Positions 1 to 9,349 of a DNA stretch of 44,806 bases are shown piece by piece. Numbering within the stretch: position 1 is the stretch's first letter; each line of letters opens with the position of its first letter. This DNA is from a virus. The stretch lies in IMG/VR virus record IMGVR_UViG_3300027792_000005, positions 1 to 44,806 of that record; one strand, 5' to 3'. Under the pieces are notes generated by a model. The model was not told the DNA's origin, did not search any database, and saw nothing but the letters and a program-made list of their open reading frames with translations. Made by a program: the position numbers and the translations under genes.

Positions 1-127
1 ATGTCGGAGTTAAGGCAGAAACTACCGGTATATCCTTTGGCAAAATGTTTGGTGCTATTGCTGCGGGTGCTATACTTGCTAAAATTGGTCATTCTTTAGC
101 TAATTTTGCTAAAGATGCAATAACAGC
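1..127. repeat. Left copy of 127-bp terminal direct repeat
   Basis: Bases 1-127 are identical to 44680-44806. The repeat lies inside the tape-measure gene and keeps its frame, so the two ends overlap and the sequence is circular (unit 44,679 bp). A length of 127 equals a common largest assembly k-mer, so this is most likely an assembly overlap and not a packaged terminal repeat. Confidence 0.97.
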
Positions 128-2249
128 AGCATCCAAAATTGAAGGTATAAAAGCAGCGTTTGACAAACTTAACCAACCAAATTTATTAGGCAATATCCAA
201 AAAGCTACACGAGGCACAGTCACAGACCTTGAATTAATGCAACGTAGTGTAATGGCTAATAATTTCAAAATACCGCTTGAACAACTTGCAACTTATTTTA
301 AATTTGCTACAAATCGGGCTATTGAAACCGGACAATCAGTTGATTATCTTGTGGAAAGTATAATAACAGGCGTGGGTAGAAAATCAGTTTTAGTTATGGA
401 TAATCTTGGGATTAGTGCGGTTGAATTACAGCAAGAAGTCGCAAAAGTTGGAGATTTTGGTAAAGCAGCAGGGATAATTATTCAAAGAGAACTTGCAAAA
501 GCTGGTGACGTAGCCGATACATTAGCAACAAAAACGGCAAGAATATCAACAGCATGGGGGAATTTTCAAACTGCGGTTGGACAATCAATTGTAAGTTTTG
601 GAAGCGGGTTAGCACAACTTTTAGGCTTTGTAGATTTAGCAGCTTTAATAAATGACCAAACAAGAAGAATGAAAGAGTTTTTCGGTGTTGTTGACAAAGG
701 TTATTCAAGTCTAAAATCAAGTAAAATTGATATATTCACAGGCTTAGGTGAAAAAGAAAGAAAACAATCCTTAATAGATGAAACAAAACGATTAAATATA
801 TTATTGGCTCAAAAGGCTGCATTACCTAAACCGCAAAAAGTACGAACAAGTTTCGGTACAACAGAAACTATAATAAGCCCTAAAACTAAAAAAGAACGTG
901 CAGAATTAGAAGAACACATCAAAAATGTAAAAGCCAATATGGCAGCAATAAATCAAATTAATGCTGATATTGCAAAAGGCACAAGAGATATAAACGGCAA
1001 TCTTATTAAACAAGCTGATACAACTGCAAATATTGACGCTTTAAAAGCGGATTTAGCAACTAAAGAAAAAGAATTATTAGCAATACAATCAAAAGGTGGA
1101 AAGGCGGGTATTGAAGAATTAAAAGCTGCTACGCTTGCAAGGGACGAAGTTAAAGGAACATTAGAGGCTTTAAAGCCAGCCAAAGAAGATGAAATAAAAC
1201 TCACGAATAAATTAGAAGCCGAATTATCTAAATTAACCGAGCAGTATAATAGTTTAGCAGATGCAAGTTCGCCACAAGCTCAAAAGTTAGCCGCTAAAAT
1301 TGCTGGATTGCAAGCTGAAACTGATAAAATAAAAGAACAAAAAGATGAACTTTTATTATTAGAGAGGCAAAAATTAGCAGCACAAAAAGCCCCTATTAGT
1401 GGTTTATCTGGTGCGGTCAAAGCTTTGCCAACTATACAAACAAGCCTTTTCGGTGGTAAAAACGTATTAAGTGATATATATAAAAAGATGGTGAAAGCGC
1501 AAGATGAAATAAATAATCTGAATTTAACTTTAAGTGCGAGCGTTTCACCGGAAGAAATAAATACTCTTGAAACTAAAATAAAATTATTACAAGAAACTTA
1601 CGATAAATTAAAAGCTGTTTATGATTTACAAAACTTTCAAATTTCACAAGGCGTAAAACCTTTAGCTGAATTAGCCCCAGATAAGTTAGAAAAGGTAGAA
1701 AAACCTGATAAAATTAAAGAAGATAATCCAGCTAAAAAATCTTTCGAAGAATTACACCCAGTAATGTTAGGCACGTTAAATATTGCTAATGATTTGCGAG
1801 ATGTTTCTTTGCAATTTACTAATACTTTAAGCAACGGCATTACTGGAATGATAACAAAGGCTATGACATTAAAAGATGTATTGAATGACATTGCAGGGAT
1901 GGTATTATCGAGTATAATTCAATTTGGTGTTAAAGCTGGATTAACTGCCCTCACAGGCGGTGCTGGTGGCTTTTTTAGCGATGTATTCGGGAATGTAATG
2001 CCATCTGCTCCAACAGTTCCAACAGTAGCGGGCGTTAATATTGGACAGCCATCGGCAAGTCAAGGTAGTGATATTAATGCTTTAACTCGTAAAATGGATT
2101 CATTAATCCAAGCTACAATAAACACAAATGAGATTCTTATAAATAAAGATATGACTGTTAATATAGCACAAGGGAAAGGTGGAATTGAGTACCTTAAAAA
2201 TATTACACGTGGTCAAGATTCCTTAACCAGAGCTGGGTTTAAGCCATGA
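1..2249 (+). CDS. Phage tail tape-measure protein (3' part; starts at 44379)
   Basis: This is the C-terminal 749 codons of an 849-residue protein that starts at 44379 and crosses the circle junction; codons here begin at base 3. Just after the join there is an Ala/Gly-rich hydrophobic stretch (MFGAIAAGAILAKIG). Then comes a conserved tape-measure domain and long charged coiled-coil segments (about 730-1700). A second hydrophobic Gly-rich segment near the C-terminus (about 1880-2010) is typical of proteins that set tail length and help pass DNA into the cell. The position after the tail tube and G/GT genes and before the tail-tip gene is the usual siphovirus order. The stop overlaps the next start by 4 bases (ATGA). 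An 850-codon tape measure suggests a tail of roughly 120-130 nm by the usual rule of thumb (inference). Confidence 0.92.
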   Translation, partial: VGVKAETTGISFGKMFGAIAAGAILAKIGHSLANFAKDAITAASKIEGIKAAFDKLNQPNLLGNIQKATRGTVTDLELMQRSVMANNFKIPLEQLATYFKFATNRAIETGQSVDYLVESIITGVGRKSVLVMDNLGISAVELQQEVAKVGDFGKAAGIIIQRELAKAGDVADTLATKTARISTAWGNFQTAVGQSIVSFGSGLAQLLGFVDLAALINDQTRRMKEFFGVVDKGYSSLKSSKIDIFTGLGEKERKQSLIDETKRLNILLAQKAALPKPQKVRTSFGTTETIISPKTKKERAELEEHIKNVKANMAAINQINADIAKGTRDINGNLIKQADTTANIDALKADLATKEKELLAIQSKGGKAGIEELKAATLARDEVKGTLEALKPAKEDEIKLTNKLEAELSKLTEQYNSLADASSPQAQKLAAKIAGLQAETDKIKEQKDELLLLERQKLAAQKAPISGLSGAVKALPTIQTSLFGGKNVLSDIYKKMVKAQDEINNLNLTLSASVSPEEINTLETKIKLLQETYDKLKAVYDLQNFQISQGVKPLAELAPDKLEKVEKPDKIKEDNPAKKSFEELHPVMLGTLNIANDLRDVSLQFTNTLSNGITGMITKAMTLKDVLNDIAGMVLSSIIQFGVKAGLTALTGGAGGFFSDVFGNVMPSAPTVPTVAGVNIGQPSASQGSDINALTRKMDSLIQATINTNEILINKDMTVNIAQGKGGIEYLKNITRGQDSLTRAGFKP

Positions 2250-3634
2250 TAAACTATTACGTTAAAATAAATAATGTTGATGTTTCTGCATATATTAGGA
2301 ATGATATTTCGGCTATCCCTTTTATCGATACTAATGACGACTATTCATTAAGAAATACAAGACTTGATATTGATGTCGATTCTAGCTTGACACCTACTAT
2401 CGGGCAAAGTGTAGAAATATTACGTGAAGCAGTGACTATATTTTCAGGATATATCCACAACATCCAAAGAGATAGGGTTGCAGGACTTTATAATTTAGAA
2501 TGTTATTCTCTGATATTCAAATTGAATCAGCATACATTTGACCCAGAATTAATAAAAGTTTATTTGGCTGATTTGGTCGCGGGAACTACAAAAACAGCCA
2601 CATCGTTTGATGACGGATATATGGCTTGTGCTTCACATGGATTAACTGTTGGTGACGTTATTATACTTTATACAGCCGATTTTAATGAGTGTATCCCTTA
2701 TTATTACTACGTTGTTAAGGAGGTTGGTGATGGTTGGTTCAAATTCACAATCTCAACATTATTAGGCTATGTTATGCCCGAGACAGGGCGAGATTATGAC
2801 TTTGCAAAAGTTACTGCTACGAGTGGGTTTGTGCCTTGTGTTTATAGTCTAAACTACAATAACATTAGTTTAAGCCAAGTTTTAACTTATATTTTCTCTT
2901 TAGTAGGTGCAACATTAGATATAACTGCATTTACAACAAGTACATTTAATGGTATAACTTTGGATAAAATAGGTTTTGACGATAGAATGTTAATGATGGT
3001 AAACCAAAGCTCCACACGAAGGCAAGAATATGATACTGATAACAGCGCATGGCAAACATCACCCGACATACAAAACTCTTATTTAACATGTTTTGAACTA
3101 TTAAGTGAAATTTTATGTAATATGAAACTACAAATTTATCCGACTTCATTAAACACTTATAAAGTTGAAAATTTAATAGATTCTTATGTAAAAACTACAC
3201 GATGGGGATTAAGCGAACTTTCAGAATTGCCAAGAGGCGGTGATATAGTTGGAAATGTTTTAGACAGAATCCTTTACCCTCGTTTTGGTTTTGATTCAAG
3301 ATTTAAACCTGTTACATCTGATTATCCTTTTGGTTTTTATAAAGAATATGACCACGTTTTCACAATATCTTATAATAACCAAAGTTCATATAATAATTTA
3401 GTATATTTAGATATGACCACTATTGCAGACGACTATTATGGCGGTGGATATGAGGGTTTGTTATTTATACCATCAATACAATTAGCATCAAAAATTGATG
3501 ATATTACAAAAAGCAAATACCGAGAAACAAATGTCATTCCAGTAGATTTAACTGCAAAAGCTTGTTTGAATTGTTACATAGAGCAAGACTTAAATTACGA
3601 TACTATGAAAGTTGAGGAGGTAACTTACACATGA
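2246..3634 (+). CDS. Tail-tip / distal tail protein (putative)
   Basis: 462 residues, rich in aromatics and beta-strand-forming sequence, with no signal peptide. It starts inside the tape-measure stop codon (ATGA overlap) and is followed by another 4-base overlap, so it is translationally coupled within the tail operon. By position (first gene after the tape measure) and by its start (MINYYVKINNVDVSAYI), which resembles distal-tail or baseplate-hub proteins, it probably forms the ring or hub at the tail tip. Exact family is uncertain: it could be a Dit-like or Tal-like hub subunit. Confidence 0.6.
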   Translation: MINYYVKINNVDVSAYIRNDISAIPFIDTNDDYSLRNTRLDIDVDSSLTPTIGQSVEILREAVTIFSGYIHNIQRDRVAGLYNLECYSLIFKLNQHTFDPELIKVYLADLVAGTTKTATSFDDGYMACASHGLTVGDVIILYTADFNECIPYYYYVVKEVGDGWFKFTISTLLGYVMPETGRDYDFAKVTATSGFVPCVYSLNYNNISLSQVLTYIFSLVGATLDITAFTTSTFNGITLDKIGFDDRMLMMVNQSSTRRQEYDTDNSAWQTSPDIQNSYLTCFELLSEILCNMKLQIYPTSLNTYKVENLIDSYVKTTRWGLSELSELPRGGDIVGNVLDRILYPRFGFDSRFKPVTSDYPFGFYKEYDHVFTISYNNQSSYNNLVYLDMTTIADDYYGGGYEGLLFIPSIQLASKIDDITKSKYRETNVIPVDLTAKACLNCYIEQDLNYDTMKVEEVTYT

Positions 3635-4065
3635 GTATTTTTGGAACAGGAAGTTTTATGTTTACAGGTACAGGTTCGCCGGATTCAACAGCAAGAACGC
3701 TTAATCATAGCCGTTTATCGCCTGAATTTCAGCAACCTGATTTAATAGAGTTAACAAACCCTTTGACTGGGGAAAAATATTATAATTTGCGTGGCAACTA
3801 TGCAACTTTTATAGTTGAGGAATTAGTTTTCAAGGAAACAACACCGGCAACATTTGCAACAATGATTTTTTCATATATTGGCAAAGATGTTACTAATGTA
3901 AAGCCTTACGGAAGCGTTATAATGGACGTAACAGGCGGTACGCCGGCAGTTTTTACGGTTGTATCTGCCAAACCTTACCCATTTGCAGAGTTGGACGATC
4001 GGCAAAAGATTGTAATTGAGTTCCGGTCTAAAAAATATATAGATTTGGCGGCATCTTTAGCATGA
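3631..4065 (+). CDS. Small tail-tip protein, paralogue A
   Basis: 144 residues, coupled to both neighbours by 4-base overlaps. Residues around NPLTGEKYYNLRGNYATFIV match NPLNGEMSF..IQYYDTFVV in the next gene, so the two look like tandem paralogues of a small beta-rich tail-tip component. No enzymatic motif is visible. The function is inferred from position between the putative hub and the fibre gene. Confidence 0.6.
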   Translation: MSIFGTGSFMFTGTGSPDSTARTLNHSRLSPEFQQPDLIELTNPLTGEKYYNLRGNYATFIVEELVFKETTPATFATMIFSYIGKDVTNVKPYGSVIMDVTGGTPAVFTVVSAKPYPFAELDDRQKIVIEFRSKKYIDLAASLA

Positions 4066-4523
4066 CAACAGTTTTCAAATATGGCTTAGATGAGTATGAA
4101 TTAGACTACACAGTCGAAACACCCGATTTTTCTTATCCTATTATCATCCTAAGGAATCCTTTGAATGGTGAAATGTCATTCAAGGGTATCCAATATTATG
4201 ATACTTTTGTTGTTAGATGCCACTTATGGAATTATGAGGACGATGCGGAAGATAAATTTACAGATATTTATGCGTTACGTGGTAAAAAAGTATATTTTAA
4301 GCCACATTTAGACGAAGATTATATAAAAAACTTAAATGGTGACTACGTTTATTTTTGGATTACAGATGTAACACCCTATAAATTAGCATTAGCTACTTAT
4401 GATTATTTTATAGTAAGATTAGTTTCATCAACTTTTATTAACTCAACAGTATCAACTTTGTATGTAGATGAAAACGGCGAAGTTTATATAATAGATGACG
4501 AAGGAGGTTTCATACATGAATAA
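4062..4523 (+). CDS. Small tail-tip protein, paralogue B
   Basis: 153 residues, with 4-base overlap with the preceding gene and 8-base overlap with the fibre gene. It shares the NPL-x-GE ... Y-x-TF-V signature with the preceding product, suggesting duplication and divergence. Acidic and Tyr-rich. The C-terminus carries the downstream ribosome site: GAAGGAGG lies within its last codons. Likely structural; no specific family recognised. Confidence 0.58.
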   Translation: MTTVFKYGLDEYELDYTVETPDFSYPIIILRNPLNGEMSFKGIQYYDTFVVRCHLWNYEDDAEDKFTDIYALRGKKVYFKPHLDEDYIKNLNGDYVYFWITDVTPYKLALATYDYFIVRLVSSTFINSTVSTLYVDENGEVYIIDDEGGFIHE

Positions 4524-6954
4524 AAAAATATTAATATTTATTTTACTATTAACAAGTTTAGTTTTTGCACAAACCAGAATACAGGATTTGCAGGCTGTTA
4601 ATACGCTTAAAAATGGTGATTTATTCCTAATTACACAAGACAATACAGGATTAACTCCCGGACAGTACAACGGCAGAAAAATGGCTTTTAGTTATCTTTT
4701 AGCACAGTTACAAGATTCGATAATTACAGTATTGGATACTTTAACTTTTGTTCGTACGTTTGGCAACCAGACTATTAACGGAATAAAAACATTTAGCTCG
4801 GATATTCTAACCACAGCCACAAAAGGAATAAAATCAGTAAATTACAAAACAGGCTTTATAACCGGAACTGGGTATGCGATAAGTAAAGGTTTGACAGGAT
4901 ACACAGCCGAATTTGATAACTTGTTTATTCGTGGTTCTTTGACTGCAAATGAATTTATCCGCAATCAAACGCAAGTAAACAATGGTGATTTAATGATTGC
5001 CAACGGTGCACAGGTTAAGGGAATATCTAATAGATTCCAAGAATCAGGCTACATTACAACAATTGATGGCAAAATATTGACAACATCCGGCGGTACTTCA
5101 TTAATTACTGCTGGTTATACACGTAGGGCAGAGGTTGAGTTTCAAGACGCTGACGGCAAAACTATAATGCCATTCAAGAAAAATGACTTATTTATGATCC
5201 AACAATATACTTTAGACGGTAAGAATATTATAAAAACGATTAAAGGGATATTTGTTGAAGTTCGTGGCGCAGAAATGAATTACTTTGTTGATTACACAGA
5301 GGGGACTTTAAGCGTTGGCGACTTTGTAGCACAAGTTGGCAATACAACAGATACAACTCGGCAGAATTTAATTAGATTAATTGTAAATGGTGAAAATGCG
5401 CCACGTATAGAATTATTAAGCGGTATTGACTCTTTTAGTAAGCTTATTGATGGCACGGCAACAAAAATTATTTTGGGCAAATTAGACGGCGAAAAATGGG
5501 AAGGCATACCGTTAAGCGGGTTCGGTCTATTAGCAAAAACTGGCGCAAGTTATTTACAACAAGGGAACTATTCAGGCAAGGTTGTAGTCGGCTCGGGCGA
5601 TGTTGATTCATCTTTATTAGCACAAAAAACTTTAATTGATGCAAAACTTGATAGTGCAGGAGTTGGTTCATTAGCTTACCAAGATTTAGTGAATTTGGCT
5701 CTTTTAGATTCAACAATTATACAAAGAGGGTTTATAAAAACTTCTTTGGTAGAAACGGATGCTCTACTTGTGACAGGGTACGGTACTTTCGGAGATTATC
5801 AAGATTCGGTTAATACAGCAATACAGGCTAAATTAGATAGCTCTGGGGTTGGCTCTCTGGCTTATGAGGATTTAGTAAATATTGCTTTAGTTGATACTAC
5901 TCTTATTATCGGTGGATATGTTAAGACATCATTAATAAATACAAATGCTTTGATTGTTTCTGGGTATGGCACTTTCGGGGATTACCAAGACTCTGTTAAC
6001 GCTGCTATTCAAACAAAACTTGATAGTTCCGGTGTTGGTTCTTTAGCATATGAGGACTTGGTCTCATTAGCTTATCTGGACACAACAGTTGTAATTGGCG
6101 GTTATCTAAAAAATACTTTAATCAATACTAAACAATTAATCATACGAGGTTCAACATTAGAAAGTGTATTGGGTGGGCAATCTGATTCTATTGCGGTAGG
6201 GTATAATAAAAATAAGACAAGTATTGGGAGTACACCACCTGCTAATCCAGTTAATGGCGATATTTGGCTAAGTACAGAATATACAGACCCACCATATATT
6301 GATAATGCACAATATAGATATGACGGTTCAGGATGGGATATATTTCTCGGTGCTGGCACTGGTATAGCAACTTACATAGATGAAACTGGTATTTATACAG
6401 GTACTTTAACTGCAAATCAAATTTACGCTGTTGGCATAACCGCAGATTCGATAAAAACAGGTACTTTATCAGGTGTTACAGTGCAAAGTAGTAATGGTGA
6501 TAATAGGGTTGTATTAAGCAATGGCGATGCAATAGATTTTTATTATGGTGGGGATTTACAAGGCACTATATCAGGATATTTTAGTTCACCAATTAACCAA
6601 ATACAAATAACAACCGGCTTAGTAGAAATAACAGGAGCATTGCGGACAAGCGGTGACCTTATAAGTTTAAGCGGTATTTATGCAACAGATATAATAGAAT
6701 CAGTAGCGGGTTTTGGTATATCTGGAGGCGGGGCTGGCATAAGTACTACAAAAACTTGGAGTGATTCTGATTCAACTCATACAGTGACTATTGAAGGTGG
6801 TATAATAACAGGTTGGACTACTGTTGCAAATTCACCATCTGTAGCGTCAAAAACTTTGAATAAACAAAATAATATTTTTGCAATATTGCCACGTAATATT
6901 GAATTTAACCAAAAAAATACGTATAATAAATTAACAAATTTGAGGTTAAAATGA
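4516..6954 (+). CDS. Repetitive tail fibre / tip protein with N-terminal signal peptide
   Basis: 812 residues from the ATG at 4516. That start is chosen because GGAGG sits just upstream and because it begins a classic signal sequence (MNKKILIFILLLTSLVFA, then Q); a start at 4495 would bury the signal. The middle contains two complete and one partial 62-residue repeats (see 5647-6170). After them comes a TLTANQIYA...ADSIKTGTL segment like those in phage central tail/fibre proteins. The last ~110 residues share a module with the lipoprotein encoded next (FYY-x-G-x-LQG-x-I-x-G-x-FSSP). A cleavable signal on a virion fibre is unexpected, because tail assembly is cytoplasmic. The signal may instead act as a membrane anchor, or the product may be exported. 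Fibre role is inferred from position and repeats. Confidence 0.7.
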   Translation: MNKKILIFILLLTSLVFAQTRIQDLQAVNTLKNGDLFLITQDNTGLTPGQYNGRKMAFSYLLAQLQDSIITVLDTLTFVRTFGNQTINGIKTFSSDILTTATKGIKSVNYKTGFITGTGYAISKGLTGYTAEFDNLFIRGSLTANEFIRNQTQVNNGDLMIANGAQVKGISNRFQESGYITTIDGKILTTSGGTSLITAGYTRRAEVEFQDADGKTIMPFKKNDLFMIQQYTLDGKNIIKTIKGIFVEVRGAEMNYFVDYTEGTLSVGDFVAQVGNTTDTTRQNLIRLIVNGENAPRIELLSGIDSFSKLIDGTATKIILGKLDGEKWEGIPLSGFGLLAKTGASYLQQGNYSGKVVVGSGDVDSSLLAQKTLIDAKLDSAGVGSLAYQDLVNLALLDSTIIQRGFIKTSLVETDALLVTGYGTFGDYQDSVNTAIQAKLDSSGVGSLAYEDLVNIALVDTTLIIGGYVKTSLINTNALIVSGYGTFGDYQDSVNAAIQTKLDSSGVGSLAYEDLVSLAYLDTTVVIGGYLKNTLINTKQLIIRGSTLESVLGGQSDSIAVGYNKNKTSIGSTPPANPVNGDIWLSTEYTDPPYIDNAQYRYDGSGWDIFLGAGTGIATYIDETGIYTGTLTANQIYAVGITADSIKTGTLSGVTVQSSNGDNRVVLSNGDAIDFYYGGDLQGTISGYFSSPINQIQITTGLVEITGALRTSGDLISLSGIYATDIIESVAGFGISGGGAGISTTKTWSDSDSTHTVTIEGGIITGWTTVANSPSVASKTLNKQNNIFAILPRNIEFNQKNTYNKLTNLRLK
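5647..6170 (+). repeat. 62-residue tandem repeats inside the fibre gene
   Basis: Unit 1 is 5647-5832, unit 2 is 5833-6018 (186 bp each) and unit 3 starts at 6019 and fades after about 6160. Each begins LDS(A/S)GVGSLAY and contains a GYGTFGDYQDSVN(T/A)AIQ segment, except that unit 3 lacks the latter. The DNA copies have diverged at third positions while the protein is conserved, so selection acts on the repeat fold, probably a trimeric shaft. Confidence 0.9.
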
Positions 6955-7307
6955 GATATTTAATATTATTATTTTTACTGGGTTGTAATTCTAATATTGA
7001 GCCAATAAGCTCTAATTATAACTCTGACAAAGGGATAAAATTTTATTATGAAGGTGAATTACAGGGCGAAATCACAGGTAAATTTAGCTCACCACTTAAA
7101 CAAATACAGATGAAAACTGATTTAGTTGAAATTGATGGGTCTGTTCGTTCAAATGGTCAAATAATATCAGATAAAATTGTTACTAATACAATTTTAATAA
7201 ATGGGCTAAAGCCTTTAACGGCGTTAAGAGAATTTACAGATGGTGAAGGGAAAAAACATAAAATAAATATAAATAATGGGCTTATAACATTATGGGAAAT
7301 AAAGTGA
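6951..7307 (+). CDS. Putative lipoprotein sharing the fibre C-terminal module
   Basis: 118 residues with a short lipoprotein signal (MRYLILLFLLGC, lipobox LLGC, Cys12). It starts within the fibre gene's stop region (ATGA overlap). From about residue 29 it repeats the fibre C-terminal module: KFYYEGELQGEITGKFSSP followed by a QIQ-x-K-TDLVEI core. It therefore looks like a duplicated fibre end placed behind a lipobox. It may anchor or mask a surface receptor, or act in superinfection exclusion. Function unknown. Confidence 0.6.
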   Translation: MRYLILLFLLGCNSNIEPISSNYNSDKGIKFYYEGELQGEITGKFSSPLKQIQMKTDLVEIDGSVRSNGQIISDKIVTNTILINGLKPLTALREFTDGEGKKHKININNGLITLWEIK

Positions 7308-8086
7308 AAAAACTAATTTTAATTTTACTATTTTTAATACCTACTTTTGGGCAAGCTGATACGCTTAATACACGTTTAACCGCAAAGCAACTTGGCGACA
7401 TATTCATGTGGGCAAGAGTATATTCAGCAAGGCAAACTTATGTAGGCTCACAGTATGCCACAAACGATAGTACAAAAGACGGTAAAACGTGGGCGAGTGC
7501 AGTAGCAAGTTTAACAGAGGCTATTGCAAAAGCAAATTTGAACTTACCGAGAAACAGCACAAACCCAGTTGCAATAAAAGTTAGTGATTATTTTATAAGC
7601 GACTCAATTTATACTTTGCCAGCTTATACGGCGGTTTATGCGCCTTTAGGTGAATATACTAATAAAACATCATGGACTTTTGGAACTGGCTCATTTGTTA
7701 TAGATGTCACTAATTTAGGTGGTGTATCGGCTATTAACAATATCACAGGCTTACAAGATAGTTTAAATAATAGACCAAGAACTTATAGATATGCTACAAC
7801 AGGGAAAACATCAAATACTACTTTAACGAATGTTGTGCCGGCTGGTTGTAGAGTAAAAGACGTAGTAATTACTAATACGACCGCAAATGCAGTTTATGTC
7901 AATATTGGTTCGGGTGCTGGATTAACAGATGTGGCTAATAATATTGAAGTACCAGCAAGCGATTTTGTAGTATTCCAACCCAATAATATATTTAGCGCAT
8001 CGGCAACACAAACATTATACTTGCATTCAGCTAATTGGAATAGTGCAAGTTTGAATATAATTATGATTTTTGAAAAATTATTTTAG
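7292..8086 (+). CDS. Secreted adhesin-like protein with C-terminal beta module
   Basis: 264 residues with a signal peptide (KKLILILLFLIPTFGQA). The ATG at 7292 is used; a GTG at 7304 overlapping the previous stop is an alternative that would start directly with KKLIL. A central YVGSQYATNDSTKDGKTW segment resembles the start of beta-helix repeats. The last ~95 residues (NTTLTNVVPAG...VKDVVITNTTANAV...LYLHSANWNSASLN) match the C-terminus of the next gene. That suggests a portable assembly or receptor-binding module. Likely surface or virion adhesin; exact role unknown. Confidence 0.6.
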   Translation: MGNKVKKLILILLFLIPTFGQADTLNTRLTAKQLGDIFMWARVYSARQTYVGSQYATNDSTKDGKTWASAVASLTEAIAKANLNLPRNSTNPVAIKVSDYFISDSIYTLPAYTAVYAPLGEYTNKTSWTFGTGSFVIDVTNLGGVSAINNITGLQDSLNNRPRTYRYATTGKTSNTTLTNVVPAGCRVKDVVITNTTANAVYVNIGSGAGLTDVANNIEVPASDFVVFQPNNIFSASATQTLYLHSANWNSASLNIIMIFEKLF

Positions 8087-8097
8087 GAGAATAAAAA

Positions 8098-9348
8098 ATG
8101 GCAGGAAATAGTAGAAATGTAGCACCAATGATAGATGGGGTGCCAGTAAATGAAATTTTTACATCTTTTGACGGTTGGGGCAACCCTAAAGGCGGCATGA
8201 GTTTTGATGGTATAAACGACTACACAACAACACCTTCAAATGCAAACCTTAGTTTAGATACTGATTTCACAATAGAAAGATGTGTATCTTTTAGAAGTTT
8301 AATAAATTCGTCTTTGACAACAAAATGGGTTGTTGCTGGGAACCAAAGGACATATTTGATAGATATATATAACAGTTCTTTACGTTTTATAGTTAGCGAA
8401 GATGGAGTCACAAACAAAGAACTTGCTTTTAATATAAGCTCTTACTCTACAAACAAAATGCTTTATTTTTTATTTGTTTATAAAGCATCACAAGAAATGG
8501 CTATTTATATAAATAATGTAAAGGTTGCATCTAGTATAGAATCAATTCCGAGTAGTATATATATAGGGGATGCTAATCTAATTGCCGGTTATTATGCCGA
8601 TGGTGGTAGATGGTTAAATGGTAATGATTATATGACACGCTTTTTCAACTGCATTTTAACCGAATCCGAAAGGCTACATTACTTTAACAACGGCAAACCT
8701 TTTGAAGCACCTATCCTCGATTGGCATCTGGGGGGGGAGCAAACAATATTGACAAGTGGCACTTTGACAATCGGTAAAAAGTATAGGATAGTAAATTATA
8801 TATCAGATGATAATTTCACTAATATTGGGGCTTCTTCAAATGCAACAGATATAGAATTTATTGCAACTGGGACGACACCAACAAAATGGACTAATTCAAG
8901 TCAATTAAAAAAACTCGGTTGCACTTATGAAATACTACCCGAAAATATGGGTAGATTAGGGGTTTTCGATTCACAAAACGGAAATCACGGAACTACTTTG
9001 GGAAGTCCTGTTTCTTTGACAGCAGGACAAAGAGCTAACACATATCGGGATATAAAATTAACAATTACAGGGAATACTACACTTACAAATGTTATTCCTA
9101 AAGGGTACAAATTAAAAGATGTTATAATAAATAATACTACTGCCAACGCTGTCACTATTTCTCTTGGAACTCAATCAAGCGGTACAGAGGTTATTAACGC
9201 ACAGGCTTGCGGGTCCGGACTTAGCGATGGTGTTTTAGTGCAAAAAATTTACAGCTTAACAGCAGACCAAACTTTATTTATCCACTCAGCGGGTTGGAAT
9301 AGTTCAAGCTTAAATGTAACATTTATTTGTGAAAGGATAGGAGGCTAA
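8098..9348 (+). CDS. LamG-like receptor-binding protein (putative)
   Basis: 416 residues with a clear ribosome site (AGGAG) and no signal peptide. Domains: a LamG/concanavalin-like fold from about residue 25 to 205 (GGMSFDGINDYTTTPSNANL ... MAIYINNVKVAS), then a small phage module (DDNFTNIGASSNATDIEFIA ... TGTTPT), then the C-terminal module shared with the preceding gene (NTTLTNVIPKG...IHSAGWNSSSLNV). LamG folds bind carbohydrate or protein ligands, so this is a good candidate for host recognition. A run of eight G at 8730-8737 lies inside the gene, a possible slippage site. Confidence 0.65.
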   Translation: MAGNSRNVAPMIDGVPVNEIFTSFDGWGNPKGGMSFDGINDYTTTPSNANLSLDTDFTIERCVSFRSLINSSLTTKWVVAGNQRTYLIDIYNSSLRFIVSEDGVTNKELAFNISSYSTNKMLYFLFVYKASQEMAIYINNVKVASSIESIPSSIYIGDANLIAGYYADGGRWLNGNDYMTRFFNCILTESERLHYFNNGKPFEAPILDWHLGGEQTILTSGTLTIGKKYRIVNYISDDNFTNIGASSNATDIEFIATGTTPTKWTNSSQLKKLGCTYEILPENMGRLGVFDSQNGNHGTTLGSPVSLTAGQRANTYRDIKLTITGNTTLTNVIPKGYKLKDVIINNTTANAVTISLGTQSSGTEVINAQACGSGLSDGVLVQKIYSLTADQTLFIHSAGWNSSSLNVTFICERIGG

Positions 9349-9349
9349 A

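Noticed and set aside
1-127. Physical direct terminal repeat of the virion DNA
   Set aside because: It lies inside a coding gene and its length equals a common maximum k-mer; an assembly overlap explains it better.
478-1891. Antisense open frames within the tape-measure gene
   Set aside because: No ribosome sites, low-complexity composition, and fully inside a strong gene.
5647-6170. DNA-level tandem repeat such as a regulatory array
   Set aside because: The unit is 186 bp (multiple of three) with changes at third codon positions, so it is a protein repeat.
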